This document shows positions 40,745-49,980 of a stretch of 64,000 bases of DNA, one piece after another. Numbering within the stretch: the first letter of the stretch is position 1; the number at the start of each line of letters is the position of its first letter. The stretch is from positions 107,158-171,157 of the forward strand of contig CAXQZU010000040.1 in NCBI GenBank assembly GCA_964228555.1. Reading direction: 5' to 3'. The DNA comes from CAXQZU01 sp964228555 (GTDB lineage: Bacteria; Planctomycetota; PLA2; JAEUHO01). The notes under the pieces were generated by a model. The model saw nothing but the letters and a program-made list of their open reading frames with translations, was not told where the DNA came from and searched no databases. The translations under genes and the position numbers were made by a program.

Positions 40745-43700
40745 TCAGGGGTTGAGCACGAGATCCCAGGTCTCCGCGACCTCGAGCGCGTCGTCGAGGA
40801 CCTTCTCGACGTCGAACGCCCAGGCGTCGGCGAGGCCCAGCGCGTCGAACTCGACGACGCCGGGGTTGAGCTCCATCGCCCAGGACTCGGTCACCTCAAG
40901 CGACTCGGCGACGGCCTTCGTGACCGTCATGGCCCACACGTCGATCGCCGCCATGCGCTCGACGGGCTGGGCGTGGTTCGTGCGCCAGTCCTCGGAGGCC
41001 TCCATGCCGTCCTTCGTGAGGAGCGCGTAGCCCCCCTCGACGACGGCGACCTCGACGCCGATGCCGAGCAGCACGAGGCCCGCGTTCGGAGGCGCCGTCC
41101 CGCCGCCCGGTGTGTAGACGAGCGAGGCCGCGATGTCGCTGGGCTTGCGGAGCCCCGGGGGCACGGCGCCGCCCGGCCCCTTGAAGAGCGCGGTCCCCTG
41201 GCCGGTGCCGTCGGCCACGGGGACGTTCGTGGGCGCTCCCGGCGTGGCCGGCGCCCACGGGGAGGACTTCCAGGCCACGTCCATGCGCACGCGGTAGGTC
41301 GTGCCGGGCGGGAGCGGCGGGCCCGCCGGGTTCTCGGCGAGCAGCGCCCAGAGCCCCACGACCCCGCGTGCGTAGGGCGGGATGGGGAGCACGCCGCCGG
41401 CACCGGCCACCATCCCCATCCCGGACCCGTTGAGCAGCATGCCCTCGTGGGTGAACCCGAAGGGGTTCGAGGAGGGCATGGGCGATGCGTCGCCCGGGAG
41501 GCGCAGGTCGCGGGCGAGGGCCACGGGGTCCATCTGCTTGTGGATCACGGAGGCGCTCGCCAGGAACTCGGTCGTCCCCCCGGGGCCCGAGGTGTCCCAG
41601 GCGTAGCTACCGCCGTTCGTCCCCGCGCCCGGCGCCACCTGGGCGACGCGCATCAGGAGCATCTCGGGCGTGCGCACGCGCCAGAGGAGCCCGGCGTTCG
41701 CGCCCATGTCGTTCATCGGGCCCTGGAACACGAGCCCGCCGGGATCGCCGAAGGACTGCGGCACGGGCCTCAGCCACGGGTTCGCCACGCCCGCGGTACG
41801 CAGCATCGAGGCGAGGTCCGCCGGAGCGCCGTCGGGGTGCCCGGCGCCGACGTCCCCCGGGGCGAGGAGGACCTCGGTCACCTGGTCCTCGACGCGCCCG
41901 AGCGCGCGCGCGAGCTCGCGGGCCATGCCGAGGAGCTGGTGCTGGGTCGAGCCGTGGGCCAGCATCGAGAGCGGCGCGCGCTGGCCGGGCAGGCTCCGCG
42001 CACTGGTGAACGGCGTCCAGGCCCCCGTGGGCGCGCCGCTGGGGCCCACGGCGGCGAACTCGATGCCCGGGCCGCCCGCGGGGTTGGCCGCGCCGTCCTC
42101 GCGCTTCCGGAACGCGAAGCCGCCACGGCGGTAGATCTCGCGCGGAGGGCGCCCGTCGAGCGCACGGTCCGTGACGATCTGGCCGCCGTAGCGTCCGCGG
42201 TCGCCGTTGTTCCCCACGGCCGGGCCCTGGAACGGGATGTCCGGGTTCGCGTGCGAGCGCAGCACCGGGCCGTCGATCGCCTGCTTCGCCGCCAGCCCGT
42301 CGCGGCCCGGCACGGCGATGTCCGCCCCCGGGTTCTCGGCGTGGGGCCCGATCGACAGCTCCTCGTCGAGCCAGGTCCGCAGCGCGCCGTGGGTGATGTT
42401 CATCACCTTGTCGGCATCGTCCTTCTCGACGGTGACGACGCGGCGCACCTGCTCGTTGATGATGTTCACGTCGCAGGCATCGACCGGGCCCTTCTGCACG
42501 CCGCCGATCCGGTCTTCGGGCTTCGTGAGCAGGCAGTTCCTGAAGTCCTCGACGTCCTTGATCATGCGCGCGGCCTTCTTGAGCACGCGCGCCTCGCTGA
42601 ACGCCTTCGAGATGTCGATCCCCTCGAAGGCCATCCAGCCGCTCGCCGTCCCGGCCTCCAGCACCGTGCGGTTCCCCAGCACGTCCCAGGTGACCTTGAA
42701 GACCTGGAGGTCGGTCGAGGCCTCGAACTGCGTGGTGCGGAGCGCCGAGGAGAGCGTGATGCGCTTGCTCATCCCGGCCCAACGCGAGGTCGAGGCGCCA
42801 GTGGGCGCGCCGTGCACCGGGGGCGTGGCCGGCGGGGGCTTCCACGGCGAGGCGATCCCGACCTCGAACAGGTACTGCTTCTGGCTCTTGACGTCGAGGA
42901 TCGCTTTCGCGGCCTTCCTCAGCCCCGGCTCCTGCTCCATATCCACGAAGTCGGGGTCGTCCACGATGTAGGTCTGCGTGCAGCGCCAGTCGTCGTCGTA
43001 GGGCTCGCCGGCGCCATTCCACACAGCGGGGTCATCGCTGTAGGCGGGCCCCCTGAACGCGGGTCGCTCGTCCACGTCGTCGGGCTCGGAGAACCACGCG
43101 GCCTCGTCCTCCGTGACCGGGATCTCGAGCTCGACATCCACGAGCGGCATCTGCGAGGGCTTGTTGGTGTTCCCCGGCACGCACGCGCTTGTGGGCGGCG
43201 AGCCCCCCGCGGGCGGGAGGTAGTTCACCAGTCCGATCGAGGGCTTGGGCTTCTCGGAGAGCGTGACCGTCGTGTCGCAGAAGCCGGCCTGGCGCTGCCG
43301 CTGGTTCGGAACGTTGACGCGGTACTGGTACTCCTCCGAGTGCGTCGTGCCGTCCTCACCCCGCGTGTAGGCAGTGGCCTTGCCGCAGAAGCCGTGCTGC
43401 CAGAGGTTGTTCTTGATCAGTCCCGACGCCGCCGTGCCGCAGATCTCGACGGGCGGGAAGAAGTAGAGCCCGCGCCCCACGCCGTTCGCCGAGAACGCGG
43501 CCAGCGCGTCCGGGTGGACGAGCGAGAGGTAGTAGCTGCTCCCGGGCACCGGCGGCGTCCCGCCTGCCCACTCCGAGGTGTCGAGCCAGAATCGCGTGCT
43601 CGAGTGCGTGATCACGATGCGCGGGTAGGCGTCGCCCTCGTTGGTGCAGATGGCGCCGCGGAAGTCGTCGTTGTCGTAGAGGCCCGCGGAGACGTCGAAG

Positions 43701-45334
43701 TAGGCGTGGATCAGGCCGTCGGGGGCGACCGCCGTGCCGGCGAACAGGATCTTCCCGTTCGCGAGCGTCTTGTTGCGCTTGCTCTTCCCGTATTTGTCCT
43801 CCTGCTCCTTGGTCCAGACGGGCCGGAGCGACCCCTCCGAGAGCTTCACCTTCACGGGGTCTGCGTCGGCCTTCCGGGTCCCGCGCCACTCCACGCGCGT
43901 GTAGGCCTTGTCGCGGTCGGGCTTCACCTTGAACGTGACCCACTCCGAGGTGAACGAGACGTCCTCGCCCGCGAGCGTGGTCACGTCGCGGAAGTGCCAC
44001 CTGAGGTCCGCGGGGTCCACCCAGACGACGAACTTGTGCCCCATGAAGCGGAGCATCGTGTCGACCATCACGGGGAACTGCCCCGAAGCCACGAGATCGG
44101 GGACCACAGCGTCCAGGAGATCGAGCTCGGTCGAGACGAACGCGTCCCCGGTGGGCGGCGCGCAGCCGTAGAAGCGCAGCAGCGCGGCGTTCTTCTCGAA
44201 CTGGTGCCGCAGGATCTGCCCGATCGTCTTGCCGGTCTGCGAGGAGTCGTACTCGTCGTTCTCGCGGTCGGTCACGTTGTAGTAGTAGGAGCCCACCTTG
44301 TCGGCCCGGAGCAGGGTGACGAGGCGCGCGTTCCACTGCGCGTCGTAGCAGTGCCAGTCCTGAGACTCGGTCGGGTCCGCCGAGAGCTGCCCGTCTGCGA
44401 CCCAGCCGCGGAAGCGCACGGCGCCGTCGTGGAGCACGCGCACCGCCTGGCCGGGGAAGAGGATCGCGGTCTGCCGGTAGTCGCCGGAGACGCGGAACGT
44501 GGCGCTGTTCGCCTTCTGCCCGTAGCCCTGCGTGACGCGCACGAGGTCGATCCGGGGCGTCATGCCCGAGAGCTCGTCGAGCGCGTAGAGGGTGTTGCCC
44601 AACTCAACCTGCCACCCGGCACCGGGCGAGGGGGGCGGCCCGGAGGGGTTCCACTCGTCGGCAAGGTCGTAGCAGGCGAGGTTGTCCACGACGACGTCGT
44701 CGCCGTAGACCTGGTCGTGGAGCTCGACGCCGGAGGTGTGGAGCCCCCGGAGCGATCCCACGTCGCCGGTCCACGAGATCCGGAGCGTCCCGCGCGCGAC
44801 CTCGGTCTGCGTCCCGACGTAGACATCGACCCTGGTGTCGTCGCCTCCCGCGAGGTCCTCGACGCGCACGGCCCACTCGACGCCCGCGTTGAGGCGCGTG
44901 GCGCTCACGTCGGGGCCCGTGTAGGTGGCGCCCAGCTGCGTGGCCACGCCGCTCACGACCTTGAAGAGGCGCAGCTCGGGGTTCGCCGTGCCCATGGAGC
45001 GGAGCCGCGCCACGAGGCAGTTCTTGGCATCCAGGTAGCGGACGATGATCCCGACCTCGCGCCGGCCCGCGAAGCCGGCGTTCTTCCACTTGGCCCAGAG
45101 CGCCGTGCGGTGTGCCTGGCGCCCCGGGGCGCTATCGCTCTTCGCCCGCCAGGTCACGCCCCCGATCGTGCGCGAGGCGAAGCCGTGCCCGTGGCCGTTG
45201 ACGACCGGGCGCGTGCGCCCGAGCGCGTTCACGTCCTCAATCGCCGGGAAGGAGAAGCCCGGCCAGACGACGTTGAACCAGGGGTAGCCGGCCCCGTCGA
45301 AGGTGTGTTTGTAGAGGAGGGTCGCGGCGGGCAC
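40745..45334 (-). CDS. very large tail hub/tip protein
   Basis: A 1529-residue product with a GTG start. The N-terminal about 230 residues are beta-rich and lectin-like (GRREVGIIVRYLDAKNCLVA). Residues about 240-420 resemble baseplate hub proteins: LFPGQAVRVLHDGAVRFRGW, then SQDWHCYDAQWNARL. The centre is mixed. The last 70 residues contain four Trp motifs (DVWAMTV, ESWAMEL, DAWAFDV, ETWDLVL) about 18-20 residues apart. By size and position behind the tape measure it should form the tail tip and probably contact the host. Parts cannot be assigned individually. Confidence 0.78.
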   Translation of the reverse strand: MPAATLLYKHTFDGAGYPWFNVVWPGFSFPAIEDVNALGRTRPVVNGHGHGFASRTIGGVTWRAKSDSAPGRQAHRTALWAKWKNAGFAGRREVGIIVRYLDAKNCLVARLRSMGTANPELRLFKVVSGVATQLGATYTGPDVSATRLNAGVEWAVRVEDLAGGDDTRVDVYVGTQTEVARGTLRISWTGDVGSLRGLHTSGVELHDQVYGDDVVVDNLACYDLADEWNPSGPPPSPGAGWQVELGNTLYALDELSGMTPRIDLVRVTQGYGQKANSATFRVSGDYRQTAILFPGQAVRVLHDGAVRFRGWVADGQLSADPTESQDWHCYDAQWNARLVTLLRADKVGSYYYNVTDRENDEYDSSQTGKTIGQILRHQFEKNAALLRFYGCAPPTGDAFVSTELDLLDAVVPDLVASGQFPVMVDTMLRFMGHKFVVWVDPADLRWHFRDVTTLAGEDVSFTSEWVTFKVKPDRDKAYTRVEWRGTRKADADPVKVKLSEGSLRPVWTKEQEDKYGKSKRNKTLANGKILFAGTAVAPDGLIHAYFDVSAGLYDNDDFRGAICTNEGDAYPRIVITHSSTRFWLDTSEWAGGTPPVPGSSYYLSLVHPDALAAFSANGVGRGLYFFPPVEICGTAASGLIKNNLWQHGFCGKATAYTRGEDGTTHSEEYQYRVNVPNQRQRQAGFCDTTVTLSEKPKPSIGLVNYLPPAGGSPPTSACVPGNTNKPSQMPLVDVELEIPVTEDEAAWFSEPDDVDERPAFRGPAYSDDPAVWNGAGEPYDDDWRCTQTYIVDDPDFVDMEQEPGLRKAAKAILDVKSQKQYLFEVGIASPWKPPPATPPVHGAPTGASTSRWAGMSKRITLSSALRTTQFEASTDLQVFKVTWDVLGNRTVLEAGTASGWMAFEGIDISKAFSEARVLKKAARMIKDVEDFRNCLLTKPEDRIGGVQKGPVDACDVNIINEQVRRVVTVEKDDADKVMNITHGALRTWLDEELSIGPHAENPGADIAVPGRDGLAAKQAIDGPVLRSHANPDIPFQGPAVGNNGDRGRYGGQIVTDRALDGRPPREIYRRGGFAFRKREDGAANPAGGPGIEFAAVGPSGAPTGAWTPFTSARSLPGQRAPLSMLAHGSTQHQLLGMARELARALGRVEDQVTEVLLAPGDVGAGHPDGAPADLASMLRTAGVANPWLRPVPQSFGDPGGLVFQGPMNDMGANAGLLWRVRTPEMLLMRVAQVAPGAGTNGGSYAWDTSGPGGTTEFLASASVIHKQMDPVALARDLRLPGDASPMPSSNPFGFTHEGMLLNGSGMGMVAGAGGVLPIPPYARGVVGLWALLAENPAGPPLPPGTTYRVRMDVAWKSSPWAPATPGAPTNVPVADGTGQGTALFKGPGGAVPPGLRKPSDIAASLVYTPGGGTAPPNAGLVLLGIGVEVAVVEGGYALLTKDGMEASEDWRTNHAQPVERMAAIDVWAMTVTKAVAESLEVTESWAMELNPGVVEFDALGLADAWAFDVEKVLDDALEVAETWDLVLNP

Positions 45335-45337
45335 GGC

Positions 45338-46003
45338 CTAGCTCCCGACCGTCGCGGCCGTGCGCGCGTACGTGAGGGCGCCCGAGCCACGGAAGGTGTA
45401 GACGACCTCCTTCGCCCACCAGCCCTGCTCGTTCTCGGGCTCGAAGTCCCTCCAGACCATCCCCGCCCAGTAGGCCTCGACGAGGAGGACCTCGTCCCCG
45501 GCCAGGAAGGCGTGGAGCGGAATCCCGACCATCAGCGAGGAGATGTTGAAGGCCGTCCCCGTAGCGCCGGACACGGTCCCGAGCGAGAAGGACCCCACGC
45601 CCGCCCGGCGCACGAGCACGACGTCGCCGTTCACGTAGGGGTGCCCGCCCGCCACGTTCAGCAGGGGCGAGCCGCCCACGGACGTGAGCACGCGCAGGGT
45701 CGTGTCGTCCTCGACCCACACGACCGGGTCCGTGCGGTGGATGCGGGCGTCCATGCCGACGCGCAGGCCGCGCTTCACGGCGACCCAGCCCTTCTTCGTC
45801 TTGGAGCCGGGGTTGGGGAAGCCCAGGCACCGGCACTGGAGGTCCAGGCCCGCGTTCCCGCTCGCCGCGATCACGAGCACGCGGGGCTGGTCGATCCCCT
45901 GGAACTCCTGGAGCAGCGTGCGGGCGTAGCGCTCCTCGGGCGCGATCGCCTCGCGCCAGAGGCGGAAGTCGCCGTAGTAGAAGCGTCCGGTCGCGGCGCC
46001 CAT
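45338..46003 (-). CDS. minor tail protein (distal tail position)
   Basis: A 221-residue beta-rich protein whose ATG shares one base with the tape-measure stop (TGATG). In siphophages the gene after the tape measure usually encodes the distal tail protein that joins the tube to the tip. Segments such as VRVGMDARIHRTDPVVWVED and GHPYVNGDVVLVRRAG suggest a barrel. I do not recognise a family, so the role is from position. Confidence 0.68.
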   Translation of the reverse strand: MGAATGRFYYGDFRLWREAIAPEERYARTLLQEFQGIDQPRVLVIAASGNAGLDLQCRCLGFPNPGSKTKKGWVAVKRGLRVGMDARIHRTDPVVWVEDDTTLRVLTSVGGSPLLNVAGGHPYVNGDVVLVRRAGVGSFSLGTVSGATGTAFNISSLMVGIPLHAFLAGDEVLLVEAYWAGMVWRDFEPENEQGWWAKEVVYTFRGSGALTYARTAATVGS

Positions 46004-47979
46004 CAGGCCGCCTTCTGCAGCTGGTCAAGCGCTACCTTCAGGCGGTCCATCTCGCCCTTCAAGTCGTTCACGGCCTTGACGACTTGGCCGACGCCGGCGA
46101 CGGCCTCGCCCACGGACGCCTTCACTTGGCCCAGGCCCTCGGCGGCGTCCGTGAGCCCGGTGACGAGATCCTGCACCGGGGCGTCGAGCTCGGTCGCCGC
46201 GTCGGCGGTCTTGCGGGCCCCGTCCGCCGCCTCCTTCGCCGAGGGTGCGATGGCGCCGAGCGCGTCGGCCGTCTCGCGCGTGGCGGCCGCCGTGTCGTCC
46301 AGGGCCTTCGTCGCCTCCTCGCGCCCGTCCTTGGGCGCGCCGCCCGACTCCGTGACCGCCGGGACCGGGGGCCCGGGGAACGTGGGCGGCTGGGGAGCAC
46401 CCGGGCCGCGGTCCTTCTCGTGGGGGTGCCCGCGGCCGCCCGGCACGTCGGCGTCGTCCCCTCCCCCGCGCACGCCCATGTCGCCCGCGCCGCCGTACCA
46501 GTCGGAGAAGGGGCCACGCTGGTCGATGCGCCGCCCGCTGCGGATCCCGCCCAGGCCCGAGAAGCGCCCGTCGTGGATCGAGCGCCCCATGCGGCGCCCC
46601 TTCGCGGCACGCTCGCGCTTCTGGCGGTGCGTGGCGTCGCGGCGGGCCTGGCGCGCCTCGGCGAGGCTCCCCTCGACGAACTCGCCCTTGTCATCGAAGC
46701 GGTCGAGGCCCACGCCCTTGGCTTCGTCGTGGGACTTCTTCTTCGCGGCGCGGGCGTCGTCCGACTTCTTCTTTGCCTCGCGCGCGTCCTCCTCGGCCCA
46801 GAAGGCCCGCTGTTCCTGGATCACCTTCATGGCCTCGACGCCGTACTGCTTGACCAGTTCGATCTCGCGCTGGCGGCGCTCCTCGCGCTTCCTCAGCTCA
46901 TCGGTCCCGGCGGCGAGGAGGGCTCGCTCGCTTCGGAGCTTGCTGACCTCCTCGTCGGCGGCGGCGGCCAGCTTGCGGCGGGCCTCGACACGCTTCTCCT
47001 CCTCGCGCTTCGTCTCCTCGGCGGCCTTCTTCTCCTCCTTCGCCTGCTCGTCACGGGCCTTGGTCTGCTTCTCGTACTCGATGGCCTGCCGGATGGCCTC
47101 GGCCTCCTCGCGCTTCCCCTCGTTGATCAGGTCCTGGATCAGCTTCTGGCGGCGCTTCGCCTCCAGCTGCTCCTGGGAGAGCGTGAGGATGTCGAACTCG
47201 CGCCGGGCCTGCTCGACGAGCGCTTGCGTGGCCTCGCGCTTCGCCTGGGCCTCCCGGCGCTCGATCTCGGCACGCTGCTCGGCCTCGCGCTTCACGCGCG
47301 CCGCCGAGGCCTCCGCGGCCCGCTCGTCCTCATCGCGGCGGCGGCGGCGCGCCTCGGCCTCCTGGCGGTCCTCCTCGAGCGCGGCGTGCTCAGGGCTCTT
47401 GGCGGCGGCCTTGCGCATGGCGATCCGCCCCTCGACGCCGCGGCGCTCGGCGTCGGTCCGGGCATTCAGGAGGTCGATCTCGTCCCTGAGCTGCTGGAGT
47501 TCCTCGGCCTTCTGCTTCGCGGCCTCCCGCGCGCGCTCGGCGGCGCGCTGGGCCTCCTCGGCCGCCTTCTCCTGCTCGCGCCGCAGGCGCTCCTGCTCCT
47601 CCCGGGCCTTCTGCGACTCGGCCCCCAGGAACGAGAGCGCGCTGGTGATGGCCGCGATCCCCAGGCCGATGGCCCCGCCGCCCGCGAAGCCCGTGACCAT
47701 CGTCGAGACGAGCGTCCCAACGCGGCTGGACGTCGCCCCGGCAACGTCGCCCAGCTGCAGGAGCCCCGCCACAGCGTTGCGCCCCCCCGTGGCGAGCACG
47801 CCCATGCTCACGCCGCCCCGGCGTCCGAGCTCGTCCATGGCGCGGGAGCCCCGACGGCTCGACTCCTCGGCGGCCTGGCCGACCTGGCGCGTAGCCTGGG
47901 CGGCGCGCTTCATGCCCTGCTCAAGGTTGCTCACCTCGGCCGTGGCGGTCGCGCGGAGATTGCGGAGCGTCCCGGCCAC
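46003..47979 (-). CDS. tail tape measure protein
   Basis: A 658-residue protein with GTG start. It begins with a helical region like other tape measures (ATAEVSNLEQGMKRAAQATR) and a hydrophobic segment at about 88-115 (TGFAGGGAIGLGIAAITSAL). About 300 residues of charged coiled coil follow (repeats of REAEEARR type), then a Gly/Pro-rich hinge and a last helix. This protein sets tail length during assembly. With the usual 1.5 angstrom per residue, a tail near 100 nm is expected. It follows the G/GT chaperone genes as in lambda. Confidence 0.9.
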   Translation of the reverse strand: MAGTLRNLRATATAEVSNLEQGMKRAAQATRQVGQAAEESSRRGSRAMDELGRRGGVSMGVLATGGRNAVAGLLQLGDVAGATSSRVGTLVSTMVTGFAGGGAIGLGIAAITSALSFLGAESQKAREEQERLRREQEKAAEEAQRAAERAREAAKQKAEELQQLRDEIDLLNARTDAERRGVEGRIAMRKAAAKSPEHAALEEDRQEAEARRRRRDEDERAAEASAARVKREAEQRAEIERREAQAKREATQALVEQARREFDILTLSQEQLEAKRRQKLIQDLINEGKREEAEAIRQAIEYEKQTKARDEQAKEEKKAAEETKREEEKRVEARRKLAAAADEEVSKLRSERALLAAGTDELRKREERRQREIELVKQYGVEAMKVIQEQRAFWAEEDAREAKKKSDDARAAKKKSHDEAKGVGLDRFDDKGEFVEGSLAEARQARRDATHRQKRERAAKGRRMGRSIHDGRFSGLGGIRSGRRIDQRGPFSDWYGGAGDMGVRGGGDDADVPGGRGHPHEKDRGPGAPQPPTFPGPPVPAVTESGGAPKDGREEATKALDDTAAATRETADALGAIAPSAKEAADGARKTADAATELDAPVQDLVTGLTDAAEGLGQVKASVGEAVAGVGQVVKAVNDLKGEMDRLKVALDQLQKAA

Positions 47980-47982
47980 GGC

Positions 47983-48495
47983 TCAGTCGCCTCCCGCGTC
48001 GAGCGACGCGGCCGCCTTGGGCTTGGCGTAGATCAGCTCCATGCGCCGGCCGACCTCGGCCTCGATCGCCTGGAGCGCCTGCTCCTTCACGGCGTCGAAG
48101 CCCGCCCGGATGAACGATCGGGGCGGGATGTGGAACGTGCCTTTCTTGGTCTTGCGCACGTAGCCGAGCTCGACGTGGGCCGGGTGCCAGCCCTCACGCG
48201 CGCCGGGCTTCGGGTTCTTCGGCTGCTTCCGGGGCGCCAGGACCGCCTTGTCCACGAACACGGCGACGCCGATCTGCTTGCGGGAGCGCCGGCTCGCCCG
48301 CAGCTTGATCGCCTTCGAGAGGTTCCCCGTGCGCCGGGGCACGCGGGCCTTGATGGCCGTCAGGATCACCTTCCCCCCGGCCCGGAGCGCCGGCCGAAAG
48401 ACCTTCTTCTGGGCCCCGAGGGCCAGCGCGTTGAAGGCCTCCTCGAGCTCCTTCGCGCCGTCGAACCGCACGACCATGGACCGGGACGCGCTCAT
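47983..48495 (-). CDS. HK97 gp10-like tail protein
   Basis: A 170-residue protein. The N-terminus (FDGAKELEEAFNALALGAQKK) and ARVPRRTGNLSKAIKLR are typical of the HK97 gp10 family, which completes the head-tail joint. The C-terminal part has PPRSFIRAGFDAVKEQAL. In many phages this gene precedes the tail tube gene. Here it sits between the tail chaperones and the tape measure, a slightly unusual order. Confidence 0.82.
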   Translation of the reverse strand: MSASRSMVVRFDGAKELEEAFNALALGAQKKVFRPALRAGGKVILTAIKARVPRRTGNLSKAIKLRASRRSRKQIGVAVFVDKAVLAPRKQPKNPKPGAREGWHPAHVELGYVRKTKKGTFHIPPRSFIRAGFDAVKEQALQAIEAEVGRRMELIYAKPKAAASLDAGGD

Positions 48496-48496
48496 G

Positions 48497-49125
48497 TCAG
48501 CCTCCCCGGTTCGTGTTCACGCGGTCGGCGAAGGAGAGAAGGCGCTGCCAGGAGACCTCGGGGTCGTCGCCCGGGGGCGCGACGCGGGGCCGCGGGCGCG
48601 GGGGCTCCGGCCGCTCGCCCTCGTCCAGCCATCGGAAGTAGGCGTCCCATTCGGAGACCTCCTTCGAGGTCAGCTGCGCGAGGAGGAGCCGCGGGCTCGC
48701 TACGTGGAGTTCCCGGCAGAGCCGGAGGAGGAAGCGACGCCAGGGGGCGCTGCGGATTTTCCCAGGAGGCCCACGACCTCCTCCTCGCTCACGGCCGAGA
48801 GGCGGTCCACGACGCGGTAGAGGCGGTCGAGCACGCGGGCGTCCTTCGCCGCGAGGGTCTCGACGTCCTCCAGGCGGAAGACGGGCTTCCCCTCGGCGTC
48901 GCGCGCGGCGCGCACCACGGCGCGCGCGTGGAGGCGCTTCCGACCGGCCCCGGGGGCGAAGTCGGCCTCGGCGGCGAGCTCGGTCGACTCCTCCTCGAGC
49001 GCGTCCCGCTGGTCGCCCGTGAGCGGGTGGATATAGAGGAGTGTCCCCTCGCCCCACTCGGGGCAGGGGACGGCGACGGGCCCGAGGCCCTTGGACGCGA
49101 GGATCTGGTCACGGAGCGTGGTCAT
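48497..49125 (-). CDS. tail assembly chaperone GT, -1 frameshift product
   Basis: Reading from the ATG at 49125 and slipping back one base at GGGAAAA (48757-48763) gives a 209-residue fusion. After the slip the chain runs KIRSAPWRRFLLRLCREL and LAQLTSKEVSEWDAYFRWL, a T-domain type of sequence with the E-W-x-x-Y pattern of siphophage chaperones. This is the lambda G/GT arrangement: a few ribosomes shift, and the two forms in a set ratio load the tape measure and recruit tail tube protein. The arithmetic of frames fits exactly. Confidence 0.85.
48700..49125 (-). CDS. tail assembly chaperone G
   Basis: A 141-residue product in the zero frame, 2 bases after the tail tube stop. It is helical and acidic (GDQRDALEEESTELAAEAD; LEDVETLAAKDARVLDRLY). 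Beyond the slippery site it continues 20 codons and ends at 48700. It coats the tape measure protein before tail polymerisation in lambda-like phages. Confidence 0.85.
   Translation of the reverse strand: MTTLRDQILASKGLGPVAVPCPEWGEGTLLYIHPLTGDQRDALEEESTELAAEADFAPGAGRKRLHARAVVRAARDAEGKPVFRLEDVETLAAKDARVLDRLYRVVDRLSAVSEEEVVGLLGKSAAPPGVASSSGSAGNST
48757..48763 (-). other. programmed -1 frameshift slippery site GGGAAAA
   Basis: On the minus strand the zero frame reads CTG GGA AAA TCC, so G GGA AAA fits the X XXY YYZ rule. It differs by one base from the lambda G/GT site GGGAAAG. The -1 frame stays open to 48497 and encodes a T-like domain. Confidence 0.85.
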
Positions 49126-49127
49126 GG

Positions 49128-49565
49128 TCAGGCCGCCTTCACGACGTTGAGGAGGCCGGTGAACTTGACCGTGAGCGTCGCGGTCATCTTGGCCCCCAGG
49201 TTCATCTCCGCGCCCCACTCCTGGAGCCACCCCTCGCCCACGAGGCGCGCGGCCGTGGCCGCGCCCTTGGGCTTGCGGTACGTGACCTCGATCTGCTCGG
49301 GGTCGTCGGGGTCGGTGCGCTTGGGCGGGTTGCTCGGGTCGTAGTGGACCTGGAGCTGCAGCTGCCCCGGGTCCTCGAGCGGGTCGACGATGAACGTCTT
49401 CCCCCCGATCTCGTCGGGGCCCGGCTCCGGCGTCCCCATGTGCGACGTCTCGATCAGCGCGCGCGCGACGCCCGAGTGCGAGACGGTGAGGATGTCTGCG
49501 ACGAAGCCGCTCTTCCCGAAGGCGATCTTGAGGCCGTTGGCGACGCTGACGAACTTGTTGCTCAT
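49128..49565 (-). CDS. major tail (tube) protein
   Basis: A 145-residue protein with the length and beta-rich composition of siphophage tube subunits. The N-terminus is MSNKFVSVANGLKIAFG. Central strands QLQLQVHYDPSN and a late GAEMNLGAKMTATLTVKFTG suggest a gpV-like fold with Asp/Pro-rich loops. It lies between the tail terminator and the chaperone genes, the standard place. Copies stack into the tail tube around the tape measure. Confidence 0.85.
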   Translation of the reverse strand: MSNKFVSVANGLKIAFGKSGFVADILTVSHSGVARALIETSHMGTPEPGPDEIGGKTFIVDPLEDPGQLQLQVHYDPSNPPKRTDPDDPEQIEVTYRKPKGAATAARLVGEGWLQEWGAEMNLGAKMTATLTVKFTGLLNVVKAA

Positions 49566-49569
49566 GGGT

Positions 49570-49980
49570 CTACCTCACGGGCTCGCGGGCGTGCCAGACC
49601 TCGAAGTCCAGGCGCCGGACGAACAGCCGCCGCTCGCTCCCGTCCGACGCCGACTCGACGTCGTCGGCCTCCTCGGGCGAGGAGATCTCGACGTCCTCCG
49701 TGCCCATGGGGCCGGAGTAGCGGGACAGGCACGCCCGCAGCGCGCCGGCGACCTCGTTCCGCTCCCGGCTCGACCCGGCGACGACGGTGAACTGGAACGT
49801 GGGCGAGGCGATCGCGGCCTCTCCGGCCAGGTGGTCGTGCGGCGGGTTCGAGAGCCGTGAGCGCAGCACGTAGGGCACGGCCGCAGATGCCGGGGCGAAC
49901 TCGGGGAAGATCCGGTCGCCCACGAGCTTGCGGAGCGTCGCGTCCGACAGGCAGTGGTCCTGGAGGGCCTCGTCGATCAC
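49570..49980 (-). CDS. tail completion/terminator protein (DUF3168-like)
   Basis: A 136-residue product from a GTG in a GTGA overlap with the head-closure gene. It begins with a short helix and LVGDRIFPEFAPASAAVPYV, then alternating strands with a FTVVAGSSRERNEVAGALRAC helix. This matches the gp17/DUF3168 pattern that caps the tail tube at the head end. The position before the tube gene fits. Confidence 0.78.
   Translation of the reverse strand: MIDEALQDHCLSDATLRKLVGDRIFPEFAPASAAVPYVLRSRLSNPPHDHLAGEAAIASPTFQFTVVAGSSRERNEVAGALRACLSRYSGPMGTEDVEISSPEEADDVESASDGSERRLFVRRLDFEVWHAREPVR

Noticed and set aside
40409..48031. 2540-residue open frame on the plus strand
   Set aside because: It runs antisense through the tail hub, tape measure and neighbours, is Arg/Gly/Val-biased and has no domain. 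It is a by-product of GC-rich codon structure.
46084..49344. 1086-residue Leu-rich plus-strand frame
   Set aside because: It is antisense to the coiled-coil tape measure. The apparent hydrophobicity comes from complementing Glu/Lys-rich codons.
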